Made by a program: the position numbers and the translations under genes. A stretch of DNA of 48,677 bases from assembly GCA_043777895.1 (NCBI GenBank), contig JAYWHD010000130.1, positions 1 through 48,677 of the forward strand. Reading direction: 5' to 3'. This DNA is from JBDLSY01 sp043777895. Lineage in GTDB: Bacteria > Pseudomonadota > Gammaproteobacteria > Burkholderiales > Burkholderiaceae_C. The notes beneath the pieces were generated by a model, which saw only the letters and a list, made by a program, of their open reading frames with translations, was not told the origin of the DNA and did no database searches. The stretch's first letter is position 1. Each line of letters opens with the position of its first letter. Below are positions 34,933 through 43,802 of the stretch, in pieces.

Positions 34933-37188
34933 ATGCGTTTTCGTTTCCCAATTATTATTATTGATGAAGATTTTCGTACAGACAATACCAGTGGTAGTGG
35001 TATTCGTGCTTTAGCTGATGCTTTAACAGCCGAAGGAATGGAAGTCACTGGCTTTACCAGTTATGGTGATTTAACCAGTTTTGCACAGCAACAAAGCCGT
35101 GCCAGTGCATTTATTTTAAGTATTGATGATGAAGAATTTACACCAGGGCCTGATTTAGACCCCGCCGTACTTAACCTACGCAATTTTATTGAAGAAGTTC
35201 GGTTTAAAAATGCAGATGTTCCTATTTATATTTACGGTGAAACCCGCACGAGTCGCCATATTCCTAACAGTATTTTACGCGAATTGCACGGCTTCATTCA
35301 CATGTTTGAAGATACGCCCGAATTTGTAGCCCGTCATATTATTCGTGAAGCAAAAAGTTATTTAGACGGATTAGCCCCACCATTTTTTCGTGAGTTAGTT
35401 AAATACGCACAAGATGGTTCATACAGCTGGCACTGCCCTGGACACAGTGGCGGTGTCGCTTTTTTAAAATCACCGATTGGACAAATGTTTCATCAGTTTT
35501 TTGGTGAAAATATGCTACGCGCTGACGTATGTAATGCCGTGGAGGAATTAGGCCAATTATTAGACCACACAGGCCCTGTAGCGGCTAGTGAGCGTAATGC
35601 AGCAAGAATTTTTCACGCTGACCATGCCTATTTTGTAACTAATGGTACATCTACATCAAATAAAATGGTATGGCATTCTACAGTTGCCCCTGATGATATC
35701 GTCATTGTTGATCGCAACTGTCATAAATCAATTTTACATAGTATTACTATGATGGGGGCTATCCCCGTTTTTTTGACACCGACACGTAACCATTTAGGGA
35801 TTATTGGGCCGATTCCTGCTGAATCGTTTAAACGTGAAAATATTGAAAAATTAATCGCAGCACACCCTTTTGCCAGTAAAGTATCTCATAAAAAGCCTCG
35901 TATTTTAACGGTTACACAAAGCACTTACGATGGTATTATTTATAATGTAGAAACTATTAAAAAAGAGTTAGATGGTTGGATTGATACCTTACATTTTGAT
36001 GAAGCATGGTTGCCCCATGCGTCATTTCATGAGTTTTACAAAAATATGCACGCTATTGGTAAAGACCGTCCACGTAGCCGCCATTCATTAGTGTTCTCGA
36101 CCCAGTCTACCCATAAAATGTTAGCAGGCTTAAGTCAAGCCAGTCAAATTTTAGTACAAGATGCACAAGAACGTCAGTTAGACCGCCATGTATTTAATGA
36201 AGCCTATTTAATGCACAGCTCAACTAGCCCACAATATGCAATTATCGCGAGTTGTGATGTCGCAGCCGCTATGATGGAAGCCCCTGGTGGTACTGCACTG
36301 GTAGAGGAATCTATTGCCGAAGCATTAGATTTTCGCCGTGCTATGCGTAAAGTAGATGAAGAATTTGGCCATGACTGGTGGTTTAAAGTATGGGGCCCTA
36401 GTGATTTAGTAGAAGAAGGCATTGGTCAGCAAGCCGATTGGATGCTACACGCACAAGACACTTGGCACGGATTTGGTGCTACCAGCAGTGGTGGACACGC
36501 TCTGTTTGCTGAAGGTTTTAATATGTTAGACCCCATTAAATCAACTATTGTTACACCAGGTTTAGACGTTCAAGGTAAGTTTTCTGAACAGGGTATTCCA
36601 GCTAGTATTGTGACTAAATATCTTTCAGAACACGGTGTTGTTGTTGAAAAAACAGGGCTATATAGTTTTTTTATTATGTTTACAATTGGAATTACCAAAG
36701 GACGCTGGAATACTTTATTGGCGGCTTTACAACAATTTAAAGATGATTATGATAAAAATCAACCTTTATGGCGTGTTTTACCTGATTTTTGTAAACAACA
36801 GCCCAGCTATGAAAAACTAGGCTTACGTGATTTATGTCAGCAAATACACACGGCTTATGCAGCTAATGATGTGGCACGTATTACCACTGAAATGTATTTA
36901 AGCCACATGCATCCAGCTATGAAACCTTCAGATGCTTGGGCACGTGTTGCACACCGCGACATTGACCGCGTGGCGATTGATAATTTGGAAGGCCGTATTA
37001 CCAGCACACTATTAACACCTTATCCACCAGGTATTCCTTTATTAATTCCCGGTGAAGTATTTAATCAAACTATTGTTGAGTATTTAAGAATCACGCGTGA
37101 CTTTAACCGTAAATTTCCTGGTTTTGCCACTGACGTACACGGCTTAATTGTGATTGATGGCGAATGCTTTATAGATTGTGTCCGTTAA
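34933..37188 (+). CDS. Orn/Lys/Arg decarboxylase (biodegradative type)
   Basis: 751-residue PLP-dependent fold-I decarboxylase that turns arginine, lysine or ornithine into agmatine, cadaverine or putrescine. Domain order: response-regulator-like wing domain (IIIIDEDFRTDNTSGSGIRALADAL), a core with HCPGHSGGVAFLKSP, DHAYFVTNGTSTSNKMVWH, and the lysine-bearing VFSTQSTHKMLAGLSQAS, then a C-terminal domain (LLTPYPPGIPLLIPGE). The substrate cannot be fixed from sequence; Burkholderiales relatives are annotated as arginine/lysine/ornithine decarboxylases. The frame is open 99 bp upstream through the MFY repeat, but the ATG at 34933 starts at the conserved MRFRFPIIIIDEDFRT with a weak AAAGG upstream. 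The stop overlaps rnhB by 11 bp. No antiporter gene is adjacent, so an acid-resistance pair is not evident. Confidence 0.92.
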   Translation: MRFRFPIIIIDEDFRTDNTSGSGIRALADALTAEGMEVTGFTSYGDLTSFAQQQSRASAFILSIDDEEFTPGPDLDPAVLNLRNFIEEVRFKNADVPIYIYGETRTSRHIPNSILRELHGFIHMFEDTPEFVARHIIREAKSYLDGLAPPFFRELVKYAQDGSYSWHCPGHSGGVAFLKSPIGQMFHQFFGENMLRADVCNAVEELGQLLDHTGPVAASERNAARIFHADHAYFVTNGTSTSNKMVWHSTVAPDDIVIVDRNCHKSILHSITMMGAIPVFLTPTRNHLGIIGPIPAESFKRENIEKLIAAHPFASKVSHKKPRILTVTQSTYDGIIYNVETIKKELDGWIDTLHFDEAWLPHASFHEFYKNMHAIGKDRPRSRHSLVFSTQSTHKMLAGLSQASQILVQDAQERQLDRHVFNEAYLMHSSTSPQYAIIASCDVAAAMMEAPGGTALVEESIAEALDFRRAMRKVDEEFGHDWWFKVWGPSDLVEEGIGQQADWMLHAQDTWHGFGATSSGGHALFAEGFNMLDPIKSTIVTPGLDVQGKFSEQGIPASIVTKYLSEHGVVVEKTGLYSFFIMFTIGITKGRWNTLLAALQQFKDDYDKNQPLWRVLPDFCKQQPSYEKLGLRDLCQQIHTAYAANDVARITTEMYLSHMHPAMKPSDAWARVAHRDIDRVAIDNLEGRITSTLLTPYPPGIPLLIPGEVFNQTIVEYLRITRDFNRKFPGFATDVHGLIVIDGECFIDCVR

Positions 37189-37765
37189 TATCGGCATTGA
37201 CGAAGCTGGGCGTGGCCCTTGGACAGGCAGTGTATTTGCTGCTGCGGTAGTTTTAAATCCAAACTGTCCAATTACTGGCTTAAATGACTCTAAAAAATTA
37301 TCCGCTAAAAAACGCGAGGCTTTGGCTATTATTATTGCTAAAAATGCACTAGCCTATGGGGTAGGCAGTGCCAGTGCAATAGAAATAGACGAAGTCAATA
37401 TTTTACAAGCCACTTTTTTAGCTATGCGTCGTGCTTTAGCATTTTTACCACCACAATACCGTACTCAATTGTGCCATGCGTGGGTTGATGGTAACCGTGA
37501 CCCTAATTTGGGTATTCCTACCACTACATTAATACAAGGTGATGCGTCTATGCCAAGCATTTCAGCCGCCAGTATTTTGGCAAAAATAGCCCGTGATAAT
37601 GAATCTGTGTACCTGCATTTACAATATCCTGAATATGGTTTTAATCAACATAAGGGTTACGGCACGCCGTTACACCGTAAGCAATTGCAACTGTTAGGCC
37701 CTACGCCTTACCATCGAAAAAGTTTTTCACCTGTAGCACAGTGGTACTTAAATAACCAAAAATAA
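37178..37765 (+). CDS. rnhB: ribonuclease HII
   Basis: 195-residue RNase HII, which cuts RNA in RNA-DNA hybrids and at misincorporated ribonucleotides. IGIDEAGRGPWTGSVFAAAVV holds the first catalytic Asp-Glu pair; HAWVDGNRDP and SAASILAKIARDN supply the others. The GPWTGSV variant of the usual GPLAGPV is notable but keeps the acidic residues. The start is GTG, 11 bp inside the decarboxylase gene, so translation is probably coupled. Common partners lpxB and lpxA are absent. Confidence 0.94.
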   Translation: MSVNIGIDEAGRGPWTGSVFAAAVVLNPNCPITGLNDSKKLSAKKREALAIIIAKNALAYGVGSASAIEIDEVNILQATFLAMRRALAFLPPQYRTQLCHAWVDGNRDPNLGIPTTTLIQGDASMPSISAASILAKIARDNESVYLHLQYPEYGFNQHKGYGTPLHRKQLQLLGPTPYHRKSFSPVAQWYLNNQK

Positions 37766-37885
37766 GTTTATTTTTTGATAGCTAAAAACTTTACAAAAAA
37801 GTTTACGATAAAATAGTAAGGATTCAACTATTTTGCTTTGAATTGTTTTTTGTTTTTTGTTTTTTATTTTTTTAAAGGAGTCCTA

Positions 37886-38470
37886 ATGGGCGTTATTTTT
37901 CAATCGTTAGGCCGCACCATCGCGGCAGGGTTTATATTACTGATTATATTAGCGGGTGTAACTATTAATTTTGATACCTTTAATATGGCTAGCTGGTCAT
38001 ACTTTGCCCTACGCTGGTTACACGTTTTAACGTCTATTATGTGGATTGGTTTGCTGTACTATTTTAATTTTGTACAAATTCCTTCTATGGCAAAAATTCC
38101 AGACGATCAAAAACCAGCAATTGGCAAAGTCATCGCACCGACTGCTTTATTTTGGTTTCGCTGGTCGGCTTTAGCCACTGTTATTTTAGGCATTGGTTTA
38201 GCAGGCCATGGAAAAATGCTGATGCCCGCTATGATGTTATCTAAAGGGTTTCAGGGCATTGGTATCGGTATGTGGTTAGGTTTACTAATGGCCTTTAATG
38301 TTTGGTTTATTATTTGGCCTAATCAGAAAAAAGCACTGGGTATTGTTGTTGTTGAAGCGACCGAAAAAGCAAAAGCAGCCCGTATGGCTATGCTTACAAG
38401 CCGTTTTAATACAATGGCATCTATTCCGATGTTGTATTTTATGGTCGCTCAATCACACGGTGGTCTATAA
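37886..38470 (+). CDS. Urate_ox_N/PuuD-like membrane protein
   Basis: 194-residue integral membrane protein with about four transmembrane helices, resembling the N-terminal membrane domain of the PuuD urate oxidase family. The block SYFALRWLHVLTSIMWIGLLYYFNFVQIPSM contains a conserved His that could bind heme; a later FRWSALATVILG and IGMWLGLLMAFNVWFIIWPNQKKALG are typical. Full PuuD enzymes add a cytochrome-c domain, which is missing, so urate oxidation is not assured; a cytochrome-like electron carrier is as likely. An excellent Shine-Dalgarno (AAAGGAG, 5 bp spacing) picks the ATG at 37886 over the upstream one at 37838. Confidence 0.82.
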   Translation: MGVIFQSLGRTIAAGFILLIILAGVTINFDTFNMASWSYFALRWLHVLTSIMWIGLLYYFNFVQIPSMAKIPDDQKPAIGKVIAPTALFWFRWSALATVILGIGLAGHGKMLMPAMMLSKGFQGIGIGMWLGLLMAFNVWFIIWPNQKKALGIVVVEATEKAKAARMAMLTSRFNTMASIPMLYFMVAQSHGGL

Positions 38471-39310
38471 CTAAATTACTTGATTATTTTGCCAAGTCCA
38501 TAAACAAATAGCTGCTGCACTGGCGACATTTAAAGATTCAAAGCCACCGTTCATAGGAATATAAACAGATTGTGTAGCAGCTGTTTGACTGGTAGTACTC
38601 ACACCCTGCCCTTCATTGCCAAATACCCAAACCATTATTTTTTTAACCTTAACCTGAATCAATGGTAAAGATTGCTTTGCTAAACTAGTCACAAAAATAG
38701 GCATACTGTGTGCTTTAAACTGGCTGTATAGTGTGTTCAAATCAATATCTTCATAAATATTAATAGCTAATTGAGCCCCTTGCCCTGCACGCAATGCTTT
38801 TAGACTCCACGCACTGGCACACCCTTCGGATAAAATAACTTGTTGAATACCGAAAGCGGCACACAAGCGAATAATTGTTCCAATATTACCGGGGTCTTGT
38901 ACGCAATCCAATACCACGGTTGTGATAGCATAATCAATATATTCAAAATTAAGCTGGGTATTCATATTTAGTACGGCACATAGGCTAGGCATACTATTCA
39001 TACTGCATAAGGACTTATACACAGTCTCACTTAAATAAATATACTTAATATTATAAATATTGTCTAAGCTATTATCATTTATATATTGCTGTAAATACTT
39101 AGCTGAATATTCACCAGCACAATTATCAGGTAAGATAAATTCTACAATAGTAAAGCGTTGATTTTTTAATTGTTGCAAAGCCTCTAATACTAAATGTTCG
39201 CCTTCTAACCAAACTAATTGTGCTGCTTTACGTAAGTTTGGTTTAGCTTGATAACGTAACCATTGTTGTACCCAAGTATTATTACGGGCAGTAATGATGT
39301 TTTTTTTCAT
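38471..39310 (-). CDS. TrmH/SpoU-family RNA 2'-O-methyltransferase
   Basis: 279-residue SPOUT methyltransferase. The N-terminal substrate-binding part (NTWVQQWLRYQAKPNLRKAAQLVWLEGEHLVLEAL) leads to the knotted catalytic domain: VVLDCVQDPGNIGTIIRLCAAFGIQQVILSEG, VFGNEGQGVS and IPMNGGFESLNVASAAAICLW, which bind S-adenosylmethionine. The RNA target (rRNA or tRNA) is not known from sequence. In Burkholderiales this type of gene commonly follows rnhB; here it still lies close to rnhB but is inverted, with the PuuD-like gene between. Its stop directly abuts the stop of that convergent gene. Confidence 0.9.
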   Translation of the reverse strand: MKKNIITARNNTWVQQWLRYQAKPNLRKAAQLVWLEGEHLVLEALQQLKNQRFTIVEFILPDNCAGEYSAKYLQQYINDNSLDNIYNIKYIYLSETVYKSLCSMNSMPSLCAVLNMNTQLNFEYIDYAITTVVLDCVQDPGNIGTIIRLCAAFGIQQVILSEGCASAWSLKALRAGQGAQLAINIYEDIDLNTLYSQFKAHSMPIFVTSLAKQSLPLIQVKVKKIMVWVFGNEGQGVSTTSQTAATQSVYIPMNGGFESLNVASAAAICLWTWQNNQVI

Positions 39311-39318
39311 TATTGTTT

Positions 39319-39358
39319 ATATTTTTATATTTTTATATTTTTATATTTTTATATTTTT
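39319..39358. repeat. 8-bp tandem repeat ATATTTTT x5
   Basis: Five perfect copies of ATATTTTT begin 9 bp upstream of the methyltransferase start (minus strand), in the divergent gap with the 5'-nucleotidase gene. They overlie the leader where its ribosome site should be. Confidence 0.9.
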
Positions 39359-39361
39359 ATA

Positions 39362-39385
39362 AATATATTATATATATAATATATT
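39362..39385. repeat. 24-bp perfect AT palindrome
   Basis: The 24-base perfect palindrome beginning AATATATTATAT lies in the shared upstream region of the methyltransferase and the 5'-nucleotidase. It is a candidate cruciform or protein-binding site; AT content makes chance formation easy. Confidence 0.6.
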
Positions 39386-39493
39386 GAAAGTATATATGTT
39401 TGTGTATTTGTATATATTATATTTGTATATATAAAATATATATATTTATATGTTTTTATGTTTTGACAATAAAATCTAAAAGGTTTAACCTCT

Positions 39494-40399
39494 ATGCTAA
39501 TAATTGCCGTTTCTTCTCGTGCTTTATTTAATTTTGAAGCTGAAAACAATGTATTTGAACAGCCTGAATATATTAGCGATACTGAACATTTAGCCTATAA
39601 ACGTTTACAATTAGAAAAAATAAATACCCCTGCTTTACCAGGTGTTGCTTTTCAACTCATCAAAAAACTATTGTCGCTTAACTTGCCACATAGACAACTA
39701 TGCGAAGTAATAATCGTATCACGCAACGACCCTGTTAGCGGCTTACGGGTATTTTATAGTGCACAAGCAGCACAATTAAATATTACACGTGCAGTCTTTA
39801 CAGGTGGCAACAACTCTTATCCCTATTTAGTACCTTTTAAAGCAACCTTGTTTTTATCAGCTAACGCAGATGATGTACGCGGTGCATTAGCAGCAGGATT
39901 TGCGGCGGCACAGGTATATGTCAGTAGCATCAACGGCAATGAACAACAGACCTCAGAAATTCGCATTGCCTTTGATGGCGATGCTGTATTATTTAGCGAT
40001 GAAGCTGAAAACATTTATCAAAGCCACGGATTAGCCGCTTTTGAAGCCCATGAATCTGCAAATGCGACTAAGGCACTTCCAGCAGGGCCATTTAAACCAC
40101 TGCTAGAAGCCTTACAAATATTACAAGCCATTCCTGACTTACCCATTAAAATTCGTACCGCACTGGTTACCGCACGCAGTGCTCCTGCACATGAACGGGC
40201 TATTCGTACTTTAATGGCCTGGAATATTACAGTAGATGAGGCAATGTTTCTTGGCGGCCTAAATAAAACTGATTTTTTAAAAGTATTTGCTCCAGATTTC
40301 TTTTTTGATGACCAAACCCAGCACTGCGAGTTAGCATCACAAGTGACGCCCACCGCTCAAGTATTATCAAGAACACACTTAACACTACCCACTACTTAA
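39494..40399 (+). CDS. 5'-nucleotidase (cytosolic NT5C1-like)
   Basis: 301-residue protein of the 5'-nucleotidase family related to cytosolic AMP-specific enzymes. The N-terminal AVSSRALFNFEAENNVFE, the central VIIVSRNDPVSGLRVFYSA and ITRAVFTGGNNSYPYL, and RIAFDGDAVLFSDEAENIYQ with a HAD-type DxD are visible. It dephosphorylates nucleoside 5'-monophosphates such as AMP. It is divergent from the methyltransferase and its 3' end overlaps the 3' end of convergent ispG by 8 bp (40392-40399), leaving no room for separate terminators. Confidence 0.88.
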   Translation: MLIIAVSSRALFNFEAENNVFEQPEYISDTEHLAYKRLQLEKINTPALPGVAFQLIKKLLSLNLPHRQLCEVIIVSRNDPVSGLRVFYSAQAAQLNITRAVFTGGNNSYPYLVPFKATLFLSANADDVRGALAAGFAAAQVYVSSINGNEQQTSEIRIAFDGDAVLFSDEAENIYQSHGLAAFEAHESANATKALPAGPFKPLLEALQILQAIPDLPIKIRTALVTARSAPAHERAIRTLMAWNITVDEAMFLGGLNKTDFLKVFAPDFFFDDQTQHCELASQVTPTAQVLSRTHLTLPTT

Positions 40400-41633
40400 T
40401 CGTATATTTTTTTGCTACGTAAGATTCTACTAAAGCCTGAAATTCAACGGCAATGTTATTGCCCTTTAAAGTTATATAACGTTCACCATCAATAAAAACG
40501 GGTGCAATCGGTACTTCTCCTGTTCCAGGTAAAGAAATACCAATATTAGCGTGCTTACTTTCACCAGGACCATTTACAACGCAGCCCATAACTGCAACTT
40601 GCATTGTTTCTACACCGGGGTATTGTGTTTTCCAAACAGGCATAGCATGCCGTAAATAACTTTGAATATCTTGTGCTAATTGTTGAAACACGGTTGAAGT
40701 GGTACGCCCACACCCCGGACAAGCCACTACTTGCGGTGTAAACGCTCGCAAACCCATTGTTTGTAAAATTTCTTGGGCGACAATCACTTCTTGTGTACGG
40801 TCGCCATTGGGTTCTGGCGTTAAAGAAATACGTATCGTATTACCAATACCTTGCTGCAATAACACGGCTAAGGCAGCTGTTGAAGCAACAATTCCTTTGC
40901 TTCCCATACCCGCTTCAGTTAAGCCCAAATGAAGTGCATAATCGCTACGTTTAGCTAAATCTTGATATACTAAAATTAGGTCTTGTACCCGCGATACTTT
41001 ACACGATAAAATAATTTGATGCGAAGCAAGCCCTAAACGCTTAGCACTTGCTGCTGAATCCAATGCAGAGACAATTAGTGATTCACGCATAACCGCTTGC
41101 GAATCCCAAGGATTACTGCGTTGGCTATTTTCATCCATAAGACGTACCAGCACGACTTGGTCTAAACTGCCCCAATTAACCCCGATTCTAACCGCCTTAT
41201 CGTATTGAACAGCGAGTTCAATCATTTGAGCAAAATTATCTTCACGTTTACTAGCAGAGCCTACGTTGCCAGGATTAATACGGTATTTAGACAACGCTTG
41301 CGCACAAGCGGGTTCTGCGGCTAATAACTTATGCCCGTTATAATGAAAATCACCAATTAATGGAACATTAATTCCCATTTTATCCAAGTGGTCACGAATA
41401 CGCGGCACAGCCTGTGCACTTTCAAGGTTATTTACAGTGATACGAACCAACTCACTACCTGCTAAAGCTAGTTCTTTAACCTGAATAGCCGTCGCTATAT
41501 AATCGGCAGTATCGGTATTAGTCATACTCTGCACAACAACGGGTGCGTCTCCACCTAAACGAACCGTATGTTCTCGCCAACGAATATGTGCTTGTTGAGT
41601 CATACAGTTATTAGTCAATTTAGAAGCAGTCAT
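40392..41633 (-). CDS. ispG: 4-hydroxy-3-methylbut-2-en-1-yl diphosphate synthase (IspG)
   Basis: 413-residue iron-sulfur enzyme of the MEP isoprenoid pathway, turning MEcPP into HMBPP. An N-terminal TIM barrel (VVVQSMTNTDTADYIATAIQVKELALAGSELVRITVNN) is followed by the cluster domain with Cys305 and Cys308 (ACPGCGRT), Cys351 and the acid Glu358 (VMGCVVNGPGESK). The usual next gene hisS is missing; a convergent 5'-nucleotidase takes that place and overlaps at the stops. It follows rodZ after a 48-bp gap filled by a 13-bp tandem repeat, with no Shine-Dalgarno. Confidence 0.96.
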   Translation of the reverse strand: MTASKLTNNCMTQQAHIRWREHTVRLGGDAPVVVQSMTNTDTADYIATAIQVKELALAGSELVRITVNNLESAQAVPRIRDHLDKMGINVPLIGDFHYNGHKLLAAEPACAQALSKYRINPGNVGSASKREDNFAQMIELAVQYDKAVRIGVNWGSLDQVVLVRLMDENSQRSNPWDSQAVMRESLIVSALDSAASAKRLGLASHQIILSCKVSRVQDLILVYQDLAKRSDYALHLGLTEAGMGSKGIVASTAALAVLLQQGIGNTIRISLTPEPNGDRTQEVIVAQEILQTMGLRAFTPQVVACPGCGRTTSTVFQQLAQDIQSYLRHAMPVWKTQYPGVETMQVAVMGCVVNGPGESKHANIGISLPGTGEVPIAPVFIDGERYITLKGNNIAVEFQALVESYVAKKYTIK

Positions 41634-41641
41634 TAATATTA

Positions 41642-41680
41642 ATTCAATTTAATTATTCAATTTAATTATTCAATTTAATT
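41642..41680. repeat. 13-bp tandem repeat ATTCAATTTAATT x3
   Basis: Three contiguous perfect copies make up nearly all of the rodZ-ispG intergenic gap, i.e. the ispG leader. Repeat slippage here would change the distance between the two genes only. Confidence 0.92.
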
Positions 41681-41681
41681 T

Positions 41682-42689
41682 TTAGGGAATGCTCATTGAA
41701 GCAACACCCGATTTAATACGGCTAGAAAAATCATAAGGTACACCGTCTACGGTAAGCTTAACATTATCAGCTGCACCCACGATTACTTTTAATGGTGATT
41801 GACCTGAAACTGTTTGTATAGTACCCGCTTGCTGCTCACCGCTTAATAATACCTCTTTATTAACGTTAGATACTTTAATCCAAGAGGTATCAATCAATGA
41901 AAATTCTAAAGTACGTATAGCCGAAATAGTAGATATTTGGATATTTGTTTGAATACTATTGTAGTTTTTAGTTAATTGATTATTAGCAGCTATACTAGTT
42001 TGTACTGTTCGTGATTCAATAGGTATAATTTTTTTTGGTATAGGTGAATGGGTCACTATATTAGTAGATTCAGTTAAAAATATAGTAGGTGTAGGTATAT
42101 GATTAAGCATTGTTTTAAATTCAGAAAACCACAAGGCACGTTCCCAAAACATTAAAAAAGCAATCGTTAGTATTATAAATACTATTGCCATTTTAATATA
42201 AAATGATATTGATGATGCACTCTCTTCAAACGAGGTAATAGGTGAATTATTTACTGCTAAGTTTGATAGAAATATTGGGGTATTACTTGATTTACTTAAG
42301 GCATAACCAGTATATACAGGAGATTTTTTAGTCATATTTTCCAATAGACTATACTTCTGTTGCTTTTGATACAAAGCTAATTCAAATTGTGCAATATAAG
42401 GTGCAGCATCAACATTTAAATAGCGTGCATAGTTGCGTAAAAATCCTTTAGCATAGGCTAGATTAGGTAAACTATCGCAATCATTTGTTTCTAAAGCTCT
42501 TATTTGTGCAGGGCTTAGACGTAAGTATTGAGCAACCACTTCAACAGTTTCATTTTTATTTTGACGCAATAATTTTAAACTAGGTAATCCAGACAAAATT
42601 AGCTCATCACTAACTAGGTTAGCCTCTATATCTTGATGAGTATTGTTATTTACGAGAGTGGTATCAGGTATATTATTGTCTGACATCAT
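41682..42689 (-). CDS. rodZ: RodZ-like HTH-transmembrane protein
   Basis: 335-residue protein with an N-terminal Cro/C1-type helix-turn-helix (about 35-100; LKLLRQNKNETVEVVAQYLRLSPAQIRALETNDCDSLPNLAYAKGFLRNYARYL), a transmembrane helix (about 167-186; KMAIVFIILTIAFLMFW), a threonine/serine-rich linker and a C-terminal periplasmic domain (about 255-335; RTLEFSLIDTSWIKVSNVNKEVLLSGEQQAGTIQTVSG, DUF4115). RodZ links MreB to the rod-shape elongation machinery. Position between pilF and ispG is the standard one. Two ATGs in tandem open the gene. The linker is longer and more repetitive than usual. Confidence 0.9.
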   Translation of the reverse strand: MMSDNNIPDTTLVNNNTHQDIEANLVSDELILSGLPSLKLLRQNKNETVEVVAQYLRLSPAQIRALETNDCDSLPNLAYAKGFLRNYARYLNVDAAPYIAQFELALYQKQQKYSLLENMTKKSPVYTGYALSKSSNTPIFLSNLAVNNSPITSFEESASSISFYIKMAIVFIILTIAFLMFWERALWFSEFKTMLNHIPTPTIFLTESTNIVTHSPIPKKIIPIESRTVQTSIAANNQLTKNYNSIQTNIQISTISAIRTLEFSLIDTSWIKVSNVNKEVLLSGEQQAGTIQTVSGQSPLKVIVGAADNVKLTVDGVPYDFSSRIKSGVASMSIP

Positions 42690-42751
42690 AGAATTGACAG
42701 TCTATTAAAAAACAAAACGGTTACCAAACAACTTATACAAAATATTATTAT

Positions 42752-42772
42752 TAGTATAGTATAACTATACTA
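42752..42772. repeat. 9-bp inverted repeat upstream of rodZ
   Basis: TAGTATAGT / ACTATACTA with a 3-base spacer lies in the pilF-rodZ gap. It could be a weak terminator or operator; AT-only. Confidence 0.5.
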
Positions 42773-42783
42773 TAAACTATAGC

Positions 42784-43659
42784 CTACTCATCAAAACGAC
42801 CTTGAATATATAAAGACCATTCGGGCGATGTAATAAAATCATCTTTTAACAACTGAACAAGCTGGGCTAAAGCAACCGAGTCATTAGCTTTTTTAGATAC
42901 TTTTATACCTAACCAAACGGCATCTGCTGTTGGTTTACTCCCAGACAGTACTTTACGGATATAAGCCGTAGCACGGGCTGAATCACCCATTTTTAAATAC
43001 AATGATGCCAAGTGATAGTTTAATACTGTAGCATTATTGTCTACGGCCTGCGCACGTAAGAAGTAGCTTTCAGCTTGAGTATAACTACCCATTTTTGTAG
43101 CACAAATACCTGCATTCAATAATGGTTTAGACGGTGTTGCATAAAATGGCGTAGCAGCTGCTTTATCAAAATAACTAAATGCTTGTGTTAAACGATTGCT
43201 TTGACACAAAAACCAACCATAGGTATTATTTGCATCGGCATCACTGGGACTCAAAGCTAAAGCCATTTTGAAACTTGCATCAGCAGGTATATTTTGATTC
43301 GCTTCCATTAGTATTAAACCTTTCAAAACGTGTGCGTCTGGAAAGCTAGGGTCTGCTGATAATGCATTATTCACCTCATCTAAAGCAACTTTACTTTGAC
43401 GCGATTGAAAATAGTTTGCCGCTAATTCTAAACGGATTTTTGCACGGCGACGAATATCAGGCTCTTCAGTATTACCAGGTTTATCAAAACGTCCTGTATT
43501 GAATGGTGCTGTAACAGGTCTATTATCAGAGGTATTAACAATACGCCTATCAGACACTACACTCACACAAGAGACGATCATCGGTATAAACAATATTTGA
43601 ATACTATAACGACTGATTAATAGGAGTGTGCTTGGGTGAGATTTTTTAATTGATTTCAT
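42784..43659 (-). CDS. pilF: type IV pilus assembly lipoprotein PilF/PilW
   Basis: 291-residue tetratricopeptide protein. A lipobox IVSC at 28-31 marks Cys31 as the lipidated residue of an outer-membrane lipoprotein. TPR-like units follow from about 70 (RAKIRLELAANYFQSRQSKVALDEVNNALSADPSFPDAHVLKGLI; DANNTYGWFLCQSNRLTQAFSYFDKAA). PilF helps the secretin PilQ assemble in the outer membrane. It lies between rlmN and rodZ, its standard position. No other pilus gene is in the window, so whether full type IV pili are made is open. Confidence 0.9.
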   Translation of the reverse strand: MKSIKKSHPSTLLLISRYSIQILFIPMIVSCVSVVSDRRIVNTSDNRPVTAPFNTGRFDKPGNTEEPDIRRRAKIRLELAANYFQSRQSKVALDEVNNALSADPSFPDAHVLKGLILMEANQNIPADASFKMALALSPSDADANNTYGWFLCQSNRLTQAFSYFDKAAATPFYATPSKPLLNAGICATKMGSYTQAESYFLRAQAVDNNATVLNYHLASLYLKMGDSARATAYIRKVLSGSKPTADAVWLGIKVSKKANDSVALAQLVQLLKDDFITSPEWSLYIQGRFDE

Positions 43660-43802
43660 AAATTTTTTTATATGTTATTTATATGTTATTTATAATATAA
43701 ATACTGTCTATTTACTACTTTATTGTTTGCATACTATTATAATATATAATATACTACCTATATACTACCTATATACTAATTTATTATTTATATAATATTT
43801 TT

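Noticed and set aside
39463..39498. TTGACA upstream of the 5'-nucleotidase
   Set aside because: No -10 element lies at the right distance; the nearest TATGCT overlaps the start codon with a 24-bp spacer.
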